Source: CAWAMD01 sp963783045 | Lineage (GTDB): Bacteria; Actinomycetota; Nitriliruptoria; Nitriliruptorales; Nitriliruptoraceae | DNA: 64,000 nucleotides | NCBI GenBank assembly: GCA_963783045.1 | Contig: CAWAMD010000009.1 | Coordinates: 62,001-126,000, forward strand | Direction of reading: 5' to 3' | Shown: in pieces, positions 35,382 through 44,287 of the stretch | Position numbering within the stretch: position 1 is the first letter of the stretch | Layout: the number at the start of each line of letters is the position of its first letter | Notes under the pieces: model-generated | Told to the model about the DNA's origin: nothing | Databases searched by the model: none | The model's input: the letters and a program-made list of their open reading frames with translations, nothing else | Translations under genes and position numbers: made by a program

Positions 35382-36611
35382 ATGGACACGGGGTTGATCG
35401 CGGACGTGGTGGTCGGGCGGCAGGCCATCTTCGACGCTGCCAACGAGGTCGTCGCCTACGAGCTGCTCTATCGGGCCTGGGACGGGACGTGCAACGTCGC
35501 GTCGGTGGGCGGCGTCCGGGCAACGGCGCACGTGCTGGTCAGCGGTGTCTTCGGCCTCGGGCTCGACCGGTTGAGCGGCGGGCGCCCCGTCTTCGTCAAC
35601 GTCCCCACGCAGCTGCTGCTCAGCGGTGACGTGCTGGACGTGGTGCCCCGAGACGTGGTCGTCGAGGTCCTCGAGGACGTGCCCGACCGCGACAACGTCC
35701 GTGCCTCGTTACAGACGCTGCGACGACACGGCTACCGGATGGCCCTGGACGACGTAGTCGCCGACGACGACCGGATGGGGCTCTTCCCGCTGGTGGACGT
35801 GGTAAAGATCGACATGATGGCGACCTCGGCGGGCCAACGTCGCTCGCTCGTCCACGACGTGCGCCGGGCCGGGGCGGAGGTGCTCTTCGAAAAGGTCGAG
35901 ACGCCCGAAGACGCCCGCGAGGCGCGGCAGCTGGGCGTCAGCCTCCTTCAGGGCTACTACTTCGCGCGACCAGACCTGCTCCGCGGCCGCACGGTCCGTG
36001 TGCTCCAGCCGTCGCACGTCAGACTCCTCGCCGAGCTGGGACGGCCAGAGCTGAATCTCGAGGCCGTCGAGGCGCTCCTGCGAGGGGACGTGTACCTGGC
36101 GGAGCGGTTCATCGTGTTCTGCAACGCAGCCGCCTTCGGCTGGAGAACGAGGATCACGTCGGTCCGGCACGCCCTCGTCCTGCTGGGTGACGCGTCGATC
36201 CGACGCTGGCTCTCGCTGGTCATCCTGGCGACGGCTGCGGGTGGGAAGCCGGGCGAGCTGACGGTGGTCGCCGCCTGCCGCGGCCGCTTCTGTGAGATCG
36301 TCGGGCGGGCCGTCGGGCTCGGCACGCGCTCCTTCGACCTCGTCCTTCTCGGCATGTTCTCGATCCTGGACGCGGTTCTCGACGAACCCATGGCCGAGGC
36401 CATCGCGGGCCTCCCCTTGGCTCCGGACGTGTGCGACGCGCTTCTGGGAGAGCCCGGGACCCTGCGTTCCGTCCTGGAGCTCGCGCTCGCCTGGGAGCGT
36501 GGCGACGACACCGGCCTCGAAACCCATCTCCGGGCGCTCGGCGTCAGCCTGCAGACCGCCCAGCAGGCGTACCTGGAGTCCCTGCGAGCGGGGAATGCGC
36601 TGGTCGCCTGA
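35382..36611 (+). CDS. EAL-HDOD signalling protein
   Basis: A 409-residue paralogue of the protein at 27828. The EAL part (about 8-200) keeps several motifs (YELLYRAW for EAL, MALDDVVADDD, VVKIDMM, LLQGYYFARP), so it may bind c-di-GMP, although the E-A-L triad itself is changed. The HDOD part follows (about 210-400; FCNAAAFGWRTRITSVRHAL). GGGGAAGGG precedes the start. It is located between receptor and cheY genes, which suggests control of motor behaviour or chemotaxis output. Confidence 0.85.
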   Translation: MDTGLIADVVVGRQAIFDAANEVVAYELLYRAWDGTCNVASVGGVRATAHVLVSGVFGLGLDRLSGGRPVFVNVPTQLLLSGDVLDVVPRDVVVEVLEDVPDRDNVRASLQTLRRHGYRMALDDVVADDDRMGLFPLVDVVKIDMMATSAGQRRSLVHDVRRAGAEVLFEKVETPEDAREARQLGVSLLQGYYFARPDLLRGRTVRVLQPSHVRLLAELGRPELNLEAVEALLRGDVYLAERFIVFCNAAAFGWRTRITSVRHALVLLGDASIRRWLSLVILATAAGGKPGELTVVAACRGRFCEIVGRAVGLGTRSFDLVLLGMFSILDAVLDEPMAEAIAGLPLAPDVCDALLGEPGTLRSVLELALAWERGDDTGLETHLRALGVSLQTAQQAYLESLRAGNALVA

Positions 36612-36630
36612 CCGCCGGCGTCGAGACTCC

Positions 36631-36656
36631 TGAAACGGGCACCGCCGGTGCCGATA
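36631..36656 (+). promoter_or_regulatory. FliA-type promoter of cheY-cheB-cheR-cheX
   Basis: TGAA, 15 bases, GCCGATA; a near-perfect sigma-28 match, 46 bases before cheY. Confidence 0.75.
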
Positions 36657-36702
36657 GAGGCGGCGACACCACGACGGCAGCACGGCTGCATCAGGGGGCG
36701 AC

Positions 36703-37086
36703 ATGGCAACGATCCGCGCGCTCGTCGTGGACGACTCTCGAGCGACCCGGGCGATCCTGCGACGCTTCCTCGCCGAGCTCGGGTTCGAGGTTCTCGAGGC
36801 GGGCGATGGTCACGAGGGGAGCGCGGTGCTCACGGAGGTCGGCTGCCTGGACCTTGCGCTCGTGGACTGGAACATGCCGGAGGTCGACGGGATCGCCTTC
36901 GTGCGGTGGGTGCGGGCGGACCCCGGTCTCGCGTCGATGCGGGTGGTGATGGTCACGACGGAGAGCGAGACCTCGCGCGTCGTCGAGGCCCTCGAAGCGG
37001 GTGCCGACGAGTACGTGATGAAGCCCTTCACCATCGGGGCGCTGCGCGAGAAGCTGGAGCTGCTCGGTCTGGTGGTCGTGCCGTGA
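36703..37086 (+). CDS. cheY: Single-domain response regulator CheY
   Basis: A 127-residue receiver domain without output. The acid pair is Asp10-Asp11, the phosphorylation site Asp55 (LVDWNMPEVDG), and the signalling residues are T (MVTTESE) and K (VMKPF). It is coupled to cheB. It is one of two cheY genes in the locus and is the most likely motor regulator or phosphate sink. Confidence 0.92.
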   Translation: MATIRALVVDDSRATRAILRRFLAELGFEVLEAGDGHEGSAVLTEVGCLDLALVDWNMPEVDGIAFVRWVRADPGLASMRVVMVTTESETSRVVEALEAGADEYVMKPFTIGALREKLELLGLVVVP

Positions 37087-38168
37087 CCCCCGTCCGGGTC
37101 CTGGTGGTCGACGACTCGGTCGTCGTGCGCCGCATCGTCGCCGACGCCCTCGCGGCGTCGCCCGGGATCGAGGTGGTAGGCACCGCCGCGAACGGGAAGA
37201 TCGCTCTGGCGAAGCTCGACCAGGTCAGCCCGGACCTCGTGACCCTGGACGTCGAGATGCCCGAGATGGACGGGCTGGAGACGCTTGCCGAGATACGCCG
37301 CCGGCGCCCACGGCTGCCCGTCGTCATGTTCAGCACCCGAACCGAGCGGGGTGCCGCCATCACGATCGATGCGCTGTCCCGCGGCGCGAGCGACTACGTC
37401 ACCAAGCCGGCGAACGTCGGTGGGGTGACGGCGGCGATCGAGGCCGTCCGCGAGGAGCTCGTCCCGAAGATCATGCTGCTCTGTCCCCGGATGAGCCCCA
37501 CCGTCGCGGCGAGGGCCGATGCGCGGCCAAGGGCCGCCATCGGGGCGGCGGCACCACGGCGGGCGGTCACCATCCCTCCGCGCATCCTCGCCATCGGCGC
37601 GTCCACCGGGGGGCCGAACGCGCTGACGGAGGTTCTGCAGGGGCTGGCCCCCGACCTCGGTGTGCCCGTCGTCATCGTCCAGCACATGCCCCCCCTGTTC
37701 ACCGCCCTGCTGGCCGAGCGACTCACCAAGGTCTCGGCGTTGTCGGTCTCCGAGGGTGTCTCCGGGGCCCGGCTCGAGCCGGGGCACGTCTGGGTCGCAC
37801 CAGGCAGCCATCACATGGCCGTCGAACGCCACGGTGAGGACGTGCGGTTGCGCATCCATGACGGGCCTCCGGAGAACTCCTGCCGTCCGGCCGTGGACGT
37901 GCTGTTCCGGTCGGTCGCCGCCGCCTACTCAGGCGCCGCGCTGGCCGTCGTGCTGACGGGCATGGGCGAGGACGGCCTACGAGGGGCGCGCGAGCTCCAT
38001 ACCGCGGGAGCCCACCTGCTCGCGCAGGACGAGGCGACGAGCGTCGTGTGGGGCATGCCCGGTGCCGTCGCTCGCGCGGGGATCGTGGACCGGATCCTCC
38101 CACTCGGGGCGATCGCGGGCGAGATCACCCGGCGTCTGGCGGCCGTCCCGGCCGGAGGGCGACGATGA
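37083..38168 (+). CDS. cheB: Chemoreceptor methylesterase CheB
   Basis: CheB demethylates receptors when phosphorylated. It is 361 residues. The receiver domain covers 1-120 with TLDVEMPEMDG and a linker follows. The esterase domain has the catalytic Ser in IGASTGGPNAL, His in VIVQHMPP and Asp in LTGMGEDGLRG. GTG start overlaps the cheY stop (GTGA). Confidence 0.95.
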   Translation: MTPVRVLVVDDSVVVRRIVADALAASPGIEVVGTAANGKIALAKLDQVSPDLVTLDVEMPEMDGLETLAEIRRRRPRLPVVMFSTRTERGAAITIDALSRGASDYVTKPANVGGVTAAIEAVREELVPKIMLLCPRMSPTVAARADARPRAAIGAAAPRRAVTIPPRILAIGASTGGPNALTEVLQGLAPDLGVPVVIVQHMPPLFTALLAERLTKVSALSVSEGVSGARLEPGHVWVAPGSHHMAVERHGEDVRLRIHDGPPENSCRPAVDVLFRSVAAAYSGAALAVVLTGMGEDGLRGARELHTAGAHLLAQDEATSVVWGMPGAVARAGIVDRILPLGAIAGEITRRLAAVPAGGRR

Positions 38169-39005
38169 CCGACTCGCTTGCGCCGGGCGACCTGGCCTTC
38201 GTCGCCGACCTCGTTCGCCGCCAGTCGGCGAACGTCCTCGACGCGACCAAGGGCTACCTCGTCGAGGCCCGCCTGACGCCGGTCGCGCGGGAGCGCGGGT
38301 TCGCGTCGGTTTCGACGCTGATCGCGGAGCTGCGCGCCAGCCGGCACGGCCCCCTCCACGAGCTCGTCGTCGACCGCATGACGACGAACGAGACCTCGTT
38401 CTTCCGTGACGTGCGTCCGTTCACCGTCCTCGAGCGGCACGTGCTGCCCGAGCTGATCGAGCGCCGCGCCGCCCAGCGCTCACTGACGATCTGGAGCGCC
38501 GCCTGCTCGAGCGGTCAGGAGCCGTACACCATCGCCATGCTGCTGCGGGACCGCTTCCCGCAGGTCGTGCGTGACTGGAACGTGCGCATCGTCGCGAGCG
38601 ATCTCTCGTCCGCCATGCTGGCTCGGGCCGCGGCGGGGCGCTTCTCTCAGCTGGAGGTCAACCGGGGCCTTCCGGCGCCGATGCTCGTCCGCTACTTCAG
38701 CCGCGTGGGGACCGAGTGGCAGATCAGCGACGAGATCCGCCAGATGATCGAGTTCCGCGCCATCAACCTCGTCCAGCCGTGGCCGTTTCTGCCCATGCTC
38801 GACGTGGTGTTCCTGCGCAACGTCCTCATCTACGTCGACGTGCCGACGAAGCAGGTCGTGCTCGACCGCGTGCGGCAGGTCCTGCGTCCCGACGGCTCCC
38901 TCTTCCTGGGGGCGGCCGAGACCACCCTGAACCTCGACGACCGCTTCGAGCGCTGCAGCCAGGAACAGAACGTCCTACTACCGGCCCCTGCGACAAGGAG
39001 CATGA
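38165..39005 (+). CDS. cheR: Chemoreceptor methyltransferase CheR, frameshifted at its 3' end
   Basis: CheR methylates receptors with S-adenosylmethionine. The N-terminal helical domain carries RMTTNETSFFRD. The SAM domain has IWSAACSSGQEPYTIAMLL and VFLRNVLIYVD. In the given frame the protein runs on into CheX. One base removed near 38969-38970 (AA to A) restores the usual CheR end (SYYRP, then LRQGA and TGA). That stop overlaps the cheX start by ATGA. The corrected length is 279 residues. Confidence 0.88.
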
Positions 39006-39451
39006 CGATGGGGATCAGCACACACGACGTGAGACAGATCACCGAGGAGATCTTCGCGGCCGTTCTCGGGCTCGCGGTCCTGCCGGGCGGTGTCGAGCCG
39101 CCGGAGGGGGGCCGCGTCGTGACGGGGATGGTGCAGATCACGGGGGACTGGCGGGGGGCCGTCGCGATCGAGCTCGTCGAACCGCTCGCTCGTCGCGCCA
39201 CCGCGATCATGTTCGGGATGGACGAGACCGAGGTCACCGCCGCCGACATTCGGGACACGGTCGGCGAGATCGCGAACATGAGCGGCGGGAACGTCAAGTC
39301 GCTGGTCGGCGGCTCGTGCCAGCTGTCGCTCCCCTCGGTCACCGAGGGCGTCGAGTACGAGGTGTCCGTCCCCGGAGCCCGGGTCACCCAGGTCCTGGGG
39401 TTCCGGTGCGGCGACGAGCTCCTGCGGGTCTCGATCCTCGAGCAACGGTGA
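39002..39451 (+). CDS. cheX: CheY-P phosphatase CheX
   Basis: CheX removes phosphate from CheY. The 149-residue protein has the CheX/CheC motif with catalytic Glu and Asn (GEIANMSGGNVKSLV) and an N-terminal helix (VRQITEEIFAAVLGL). ATG 39002 follows AAGGAG. A continuous frame with CheR exists in the sequence, but the ATGA overlap in the restored frame argues for a separate gene. Confidence 0.85.
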   Translation: MTMGISTHDVRQITEEIFAAVLGLAVLPGGVEPPEGGRVVTGMVQITGDWRGAVAIELVEPLARRATAIMFGMDETEVTAADIRDTVGEIANMSGGNVKSLVGGSCQLSLPSVTEGVEYEVSVPGARVTQVLGFRCGDELLRVSILEQR

Positions 39452-39462
39452 GCAGCTGTTCC

Positions 39463-39488
39463 TGAACTTCATCCGACGTTGGCCGATC
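39463..39488 (+). promoter_or_regulatory. FliA-type promoter of the second cheY
   Basis: TGAA, 15 bases, GCCGATC, 41 bases before ATG 39530. Confidence 0.68.
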
Positions 39489-39529
39489 AACAGATCAGAC
39501 GGGCGACCCGAGCGAGACGGAAGAGTTTC

Positions 39530-39892
39530 ATGAAGATCCTTGTCGTGGATGACAGCCGTGCCATGCGGATGATCGTGAAGCGCGCCCTCGGCAGCATCGA
39601 TCGCTACCGGGACGCCACGATCCTCGAGGCAGCCGACGGTGGCGAGGCGCTCGAGCTCATTGCGGCGGAGCAGCCCGACGTGGTGCTCTCCGACTGGAAC
39701 ATGCCGGAGGTCACGGGTATCCAGCTGCTGCAGTCCCTGCGGGAACGCGGCCTCGGGTTGACGTTCGGGTTCGTGACCTCCGAGTCGACCCCCGAGATGT
39801 ATGACCAGGCGTTGGCGAACGGGGCGCGGTTCCTGGTCAGCAAGCCCTTCACCGCCGAGACGTTGGAGCGTGCCCTGGCGACGGCATCCTGA
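39530..39892 (+). CDS. cheY: Second CheY-like single-domain response regulator
   Basis: A 120-residue receiver domain: acid pair Asp7-Asp8, phosphorylation site Asp55 (LSDWNMPEVTG), Thr in FVTSES, Lys in SKPFTAET. It has its own promoter and is followed 7 bases later by a gene of unknown function, possibly its partner. Confidence 0.9.
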   Translation: MKILVVDDSRAMRMIVKRALGSIDRYRDATILEAADGGEALELIAAEQPDVVLSDWNMPEVTGIQLLQSLRERGLGLTFGFVTSESTPEMYDQALANGARFLVSKPFTAETLERALATAS

Positions 39893-39899
39893 GCCGACC

Positions 39900-40388
39900 A
39901 TGACCGCCCTGTGCCCGATCCCGCCGCGAGCCTCCGTCCGCGACCTCCTCGCAGACCTGCTGGGTCATCGCGTTGCTGTCGAGGACGCCGACGGACACCT
40001 CCTCGACGCGCAGCGTCCGTCGTACGCCGCGGTCTACCGCCGTGACGAAGGCACCGCAGCAGCGGCCGGAATCTTCGACCTCGCGCTCGCCGGGGCCGCC
40101 GGTGCCGCGCTCGGGATGGTGTCGCCGGCCAGCGCCGTGACACAGCTCGGGGAGCTCGGACGGCTCGACGGCGACCTCCTCGAGTTCTTCCAGGAGGTCA
40201 GCAACGTCCTGGCGAAGCTCCTCAACAGCCCGACGACGCCACACGTCGTCATGCGCGAGATCCATGCCGTTCCGGGCGAGGTCCCGCGGGACGTTGCGGA
40301 CGTCGTGCTCACGCCGATGGGACGGGTCGACTACCGCGTCGAGATCAACGGCTTCGCGCCTGGTGTCCTCACGCTGCTGGTCGCCTGA
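39900..40388 (+). CDS. Unknown protein after the second cheY
   Basis: A 162-residue soluble protein with no motif I recognise with confidence. A helix-rich centre (DGDLLEFFQEVSNVLAKLLN) recalls the helix of CheC/CheX-type phosphatases, but the catalytic Glu-Asn pattern is not clear. Ends with beta-like segments (GRVDYRVEINGFAPGVLTLL). Being paired with cheY in one unit, it may act on the CheY-P signal. Confidence 0.6.
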   Translation: MTALCPIPPRASVRDLLADLLGHRVAVEDADGHLLDAQRPSYAAVYRRDEGTAAAAGIFDLALAGAAGAALGMVSPASAVTQLGELGRLDGDLLEFFQEVSNVLAKLLNSPTTPHVVMREIHAVPGEVPRDVADVVLTPMGRVDYRVEINGFAPGVLTLLVA

Positions 40389-40428
40389 CACGCCTGCGGG
40401 TTGCAGACGTGCGACCGGCTGCGGGCCG

Positions 40429-41967
40429 TCACGCGGCGCCGTGCAGCCCCGCGCGTGTCTGACCCAGCAGTCGTGCCGCGGGCTCCACCAGGTCCGGGTC
40501 GAGGCGCGTCCCGCCCATGGCCAGCAGCTCGTCCACGCCGCCACCGCCGCCGACGACGATCTCCTCGAGCGCGTGCGCCGTCGCCAGCAGCCGCGCGGTG
40601 AACGGGATCGCTTCGCCGTGGAGACCGTCCGGGAAACCTGTCCCGTCCCAGTGCTCGTGCTGGGCCCGAACGGTGGCCGCGACCGCGTCGCCTGCCGAGG
40701 CCCGGAGCGCGGACCATCCACGGATCGGGTGGGAGCGGTAGGCCTCGAGCAGCTCGCCGTCCAGCCCCCCGGGTCCGTCCATCGCCTCCACCGGCAGCGC
40801 GATCTTGCCCAGGTCGTGCATCCGGGCCGCGAGCTCGATCCCGACCCGGACCGCGCTTTCGACGCCCAGGTCGTGAGCGAGCTGTGCCGCGTAGGTGGCG
40901 ACCCGCGCGCCGTGCCCTTGGCCGAAGCGGGTGCGCTGCTCCACGTGGTCGATGATGCGGGTGTCCGTCTCGAGCTCGGTGGCAGCCGACGCGCCGACCG
41001 ACAGGGTGTCGGCGCCGAGGACCCGTCGAGCGGGGTCGGCGACGGCCACCTGCAGGGCACGTTGCGCGAGCTCGCGCAGCATCGCCGCGTCCGTGGCGAC
41101 CTCGGATCCCGCGTGGCCGACGGCCACCTCGAGCGGGTGGCTGTCCCCGGCGGTGTAGGTAGCGGCCACCCGCTGGAGCGCCGCGCCGAGCCGCTCGGCC
41201 TGGTTCGGGGTCAGGGTGGTGCCCACCACGGCGAACTCGTCCGGGGTGATGGCGAACAGCTCGGTGTCCAGCGCGCCGGCGATCTGCCGGAACTGTGCGG
41301 CGAGCCGGCGGCGCAGCAGGGCGGAGGCGTCGACGCCGATCCGGTCATGCACCGTCGCGAGGCGCGGCAGTCGCACGAAGACGACCCGCGGCACGTCGCC
41401 GGTGGAGACCACCTCGTCCACGTACTCCTCGAAGCGGCTGCCGTCGAGGAGCCCGGTCGCCGGGTCGCGTCCCGTCCCCGACGTGCCTCGACCCACGGCG
41501 TGGCCGTAGTTGCGGGCGTAGGCATCGACGAGGCCGGCATCGTGCCCCTCCCCATCGAGCAGGGCGACGAGCGCCGCCTCGTTGCCCTCCGCCAGGGCGG
41601 CCGTGCCGCCGCTGCGCATGACGTCCACGGCGAGGGTCTCCCCGCCGGTGTGTGCGAGGACGACGAGCGGGCACCGGATGGTCGAGAAGGCCGCGAGATG
41701 CTGACGGAGGTCGCTGCGTCCCAGACGTGTCGACACCAGGACGGCGGCCGCCTCCGCTACACGTTCCGGATCGTCGGTCACCTCGAAGGCGCCGGTCTCC
41801 GTGAGCCGGCGGAGGGACACCTCCGGCAGTCCGACAGCGAGGACGAGTCCGGTTTCCTCGCGGGAGGGACGACGTGGGGTCCCGATGCGATCGACGTGGA
41901 CGAACGCCGGACCCCCCTCGGGTTCCGTCGTGTCTTCCGCCGCCTCCGCGTCCACGGTGCCGATCAC
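40429..41967 (-). CDS. HD-GYP protein with degenerate receiver and GGDEF domains
   Basis: A 512-residue cytoplasmic protein. The N-terminal about 135 residues resemble a receiver without the phosphorylation signature. Residues about 155-310 resemble a GGDEF domain (DPATGLLDGSRFEEYVDE) whose active-site motif is lost (ITPDEFAVVG). The C-terminal HD-GYP domain is intact in its key residues (AARMHDLGKIALP, EHWDGTGFPDGLHGEAIP) and may hydrolyse c-di-GMP. The GTG start is 41 bases after its FliA-type promoter. It is convergent with the preceding cheY unit. Confidence 0.85.
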   Translation of the reverse strand: MIGTVDAEAAEDTTEPEGGPAFVHVDRIGTPRRPSREETGLVLAVGLPEVSLRRLTETGAFEVTDDPERVAEAAAVLVSTRLGRSDLRQHLAAFSTIRCPLVVLAHTGGETLAVDVMRSGGTAALAEGNEAALVALLDGEGHDAGLVDAYARNYGHAVGRGTSGTGRDPATGLLDGSRFEEYVDEVVSTGDVPRVVFVRLPRLATVHDRIGVDASALLRRRLAAQFRQIAGALDTELFAITPDEFAVVGTTLTPNQAERLGAALQRVAATYTAGDSHPLEVAVGHAGSEVATDAAMLRELAQRALQVAVADPARRVLGADTLSVGASAATELETDTRIIDHVEQRTRFGQGHGARVATYAAQLAHDLGVESAVRVGIELAARMHDLGKIALPVEAMDGPGGLDGELLEAYRSHPIRGWSALRASAGDAVAATVRAQHEHWDGTGFPDGLHGEAIPFTARLLATAHALEEIVVGGGGGVDELLAMGGTRLDPDLVEPAARLLGQTRAGLHGAA

Positions 41968-42007
41968 CTCACGTCCGGCAGGGCAGGGATGCCCCCGCCA
42001 CGGTCAC

Positions 42008-42033
42008 CATCGGCCGCCCGCCCCGGGAATGAA
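42008..42033 (-). promoter_or_regulatory. FliA-type promoter of the HD-GYP gene
   Basis: On the minus strand: TTCA, 15 bases, GCCGATG, in the short gap between fliA and the HD-GYP gene and partly beside the fliA stop. Confidence 0.68.
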
Positions 42034-42041
42034 GGACACGA

Positions 42042-42920
42042 TCAGGCGAGCTGACCGGTCGGCACCCCTGCGGTGTCCGCCGCGTCGAGCCGCGTCCGCC
42101 AGGTGCTGTGTGCGGCCATCTCCGCGACGAAGGCGGCGCGACGGCGAACACCCGGCGCGCTCGCCGGGACCGTCTCGACGCCGTCGAACTGCTGACCGAA
42201 GTACGCCTGCATGGCATGTAGCGCCTCGGCGCGGATCTGTGACACACGCGCCTCCGTGACGCCCATCGATGCGGCGATGTCCCGGAAGAGCTCCCCGCCG
42301 TAGAAGTGACGCTCGAGGACCTCCCGCTGCGTGTCCGGCAGGAGGCGCAGGGCCGTGCGCAGCGTTCCCACGAGCTCGCGGTGCTCGAGGTGGTCCTCCG
42401 GCGACCGGTCACGCGCGTCGTCGGCCACCAGGTCCTGGAGCTGGCCGCTCTCGCCCACGCGCTGCTCGAGGTGCAGGAGCGAGGACGTCGCGGCATCGCG
42501 TCGGAGGGTGTCGAGCTCCTCGACGGTCATCGCCAGCGCCTCGGCGAGCTGTTCGCGGGACGGCTCCTCCCCGTTGGTCTGGCCGAGCTCGTGGGCACGC
42601 TCGTTGACGGCTCGCATCGTGCGACGCAGGCGGCGGGTGGCCCAGTCGATCGAGCGCGTCGCGTCGATCATGGCTCCGCGGATCCGCCGGATGGCGAAGC
42701 TCGGGAACGGCACGCCGGTCGCAGGATCGAACCGGCGCGACGCCTCGACGAGCCCGTGCGCCCCGGCGCTCCACAGCTCGCCGCGGTCGGCGTGCTGGGG
42801 CAGTCGCGCACTGAGCTGGTGCAGCACGTGGGAGACCAGGTAGAGGTGCTCCGTGCAGAGTGCGTTCGGGTCGAGATCCGTTTCGGTCGGCTCACCGCTG
42901 GTGGCTTGGCCGTTGCCCAT
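42042..42920 (-). CDS. fliA: Flagellar sigma factor FliA (WhiG/SigD type)
   Basis: This sigma-28 factor directs transcription of motility genes. The 292-residue protein has region 2 (about 20-95; ELWSAGAHGLVEASRRFDPA, then FPSFAIRRIRGAMIDATRSI). Region 3 carries DWATRRLRRTMRAVNE, and the region 4 helix-turn-helix reads RDIAASMGVTEARVSQIRAE. I prefer ATG 42920 (GGGGACA upstream) over GTG 42944. No FliA-type promoter precedes it, so another factor must start the cascade. The C-terminal about 35 residues extend past region 4. FlgM, its usual antagonist, is not in the window. Confidence 0.92.
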   Translation of the reverse strand: MGNGQATSGEPTETDLDPNALCTEHLYLVSHVLHQLSARLPQHADRGELWSAGAHGLVEASRRFDPATGVPFPSFAIRRIRGAMIDATRSIDWATRRLRRTMRAVNERAHELGQTNGEEPSREQLAEALAMTVEELDTLRRDAATSSLLHLEQRVGESGQLQDLVADDARDRSPEDHLEHRELVGTLRTALRLLPDTQREVLERHFYGGELFRDIAASMGVTEARVSQIRAEALHAMQAYFGQQFDGVETVPASAPGVRRRAAFVAEMAAHSTWRTRLDAADTAGVPTGQLA

Positions 42921-43441
42921 GAGTGTCCCCGCTGTCACGTCCACGTCGGTCGAGGGGTGTGGCCTCGACCCGACATGCCTCGACCGTGCGGGGCCCCGGG
43001 TGCATACCGCCGTGAGGGGATTCGGCTACCTGCGAGGGTGGGTTCCGACGTACCGTTTCGGGACCAGCCTGCGTACCGACGGCGCTGTAGCCCGCCTACC
43101 GGCTGGCGAGTAGTCCGCCAGGTAGTCCGCTGTGAGGGGCACCGGCCGTGTGCTCCCGCTCCGGACTCGCCCGGAGATCGGCACGGTCGTCAGCGTGACA
43201 ACGGGTTCGCGTCATGGAGTCCGTAGAGCGCACACGTCGACCGCGGGGGTGGCGGCATCCGCGGGTGTGGTCGGGGCACGAGGGAGGAAGGCCCGGGCAG
43301 GACGGACCTGCGGGAGCGCACCGATGCGATGCTCGACATGCAACGGTCCCGGGCGGTCTCGGGTCGTGCGCGTCGATTGGCGCGCAGGACCCGAGACGCC
43401 TGAACCCGCCCCGCTCGCGATCAGCTGTCAGCGGTCACCGG
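42921..43441. other. 521-base region without a recognised gene
   Basis: This is the upstream region of fliA, bounded by the 3' end of the LuxR gene. Open frames here have no start with a ribosome site and no recognisable product. It should hold the fliA promoter. Two copies of GTAGTCCGC lie near 43110-43130. I see no FliA-type box and no strong hairpin. Confidence 0.6.
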
Positions 43442-44026
43442 TCACGAGCCGTGGAGCGCGTGGCTCCTGGTCGCCAGCACGAGGAGCTGGCGCCGGCTAC
43501 GGAAGCCGGTCTTGCGCAGGATGTTGCGCACATGGGTCGCGGCCGTCGCCGGCGCGATGAAGAGGCGCTCGGCGATCTCGCCGTCGGAGGAGAAGCCAGC
43601 GGCGATGAGGTCGATGACCTCGCGCTCACGCGCGGTGAGGTTCACGGCCTCGAGGACGGTGTGATCCGGGGCCCCGGCCGGTCCGTAGTCCACGAGGACA
43701 GCAAGCAGGCGATGGTTTCGCTCCAGGTCCACGCGGAGACGGTAGAGGCGCCGCCAGGCGAGGGACACCATGCTCGTCGCGGCGGCGCCGACCACCACCT
43801 CGACCAGGACCTCCGCTGTCGAGGGGACTGCCCACTCGAGCAGCAGCTGGACGAGCGCCAGGACGACGAACGCGGCGGTCACCAGGCTCATGCTGAGGAC
43901 GACCCATGCGAGGTCGATCACGGGTGCCGTGTCCGTTTCCCTCGCGACCCGAACGGCACGCAGCGCGAGCCCCACGAGCAGGGCGAGGAACAGCGAGAGC
44001 GTGGCGACCAGTGCGAGTGTGAGCAT
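43442..44026 (-). CDS. Membrane-anchored LuxR-type regulator
   Basis: A 194-residue protein with three hydrophobic segments (about residues 3-23, 38-62 and 70-92), a short linker, and a C-terminal LuxR DNA-binding domain (about 125-190; LTAREREVIDLIAAGFSSDG, then TAATHVRNILRKTG). There is no receiver or sensor domain other than the membrane part. This is a one-component regulator that must bind DNA at the membrane. It is transcribed toward fliA. It may control fliA or the divergent peptidase unit. The remnant at 3083 is a paralogue. Confidence 0.8.
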   Translation of the reverse strand: MLTLALVATLSLFLALLVGLALRAVRVARETDTAPVIDLAWVVLSMSLVTAAFVVLALVQLLLEWAVPSTAEVLVEVVVGAAATSMVSLAWRRLYRLRVDLERNHRLLAVLVDYGPAGAPDHTVLEAVNLTAREREVIDLIAAGFSSDGEIAERLFIAPATAATHVRNILRKTGFRSRRQLLVLATRSHALHGS

Positions 44027-44179
44027 TCCTTCGACCCCCCGAGCCCTCCACGAGCCCCTTCGGTCCTGCTGACGAGCGTCTCCGGGCAGCTACCCGCTGC
44101 CGGGTACGTCGTCCCGTCGCGCGGTGACCTTGCGTAGTCGAGATACAACAGTGCGTGGCGCGAACGGCCCCCAGTCAAA

Positions 44180-44200
44180 GGTCCCGGCATCACCGGGACC
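44180..44200. promoter_or_regulatory. Inverted repeat between luxR-type gene and M23 gene
   Basis: GGTCCCGG and CCGGGACC form a perfect 8-base inverted repeat around CATCA. A weaker one (GGCAGC, GCTGCC) lies at 44085-44101. Either could be an operator in this 261-base divergent region. The role is not shown. Confidence 0.4.
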
Positions 44201-44252
44201 AAGGGCCCTGGGAGCTGGCCCGGAAGGTCGAGGTGCCAACCGGGCACAACCG

Positions 44253-44278
44253 TTAACTGCGCGTCGCCCCGGCCGATG
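44253..44278 (+). promoter_or_regulatory. FliA-type promoter of the M23 peptidase
   Basis: TTAA, 15 bases, GCCGATG. The next ATG (44288) is 9 bases after the box, so the mRNA is probably leaderless. Confidence 0.72.
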
Positions 44279-44287
44279 ATCGCGGAC

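Noticed and set aside
43132..43560. Plus-strand frame of 142 codons upstream of fliA
   Set aside because: It overlaps the end of the LuxR gene antisense, has no ribosome site and shows no recognisable product.
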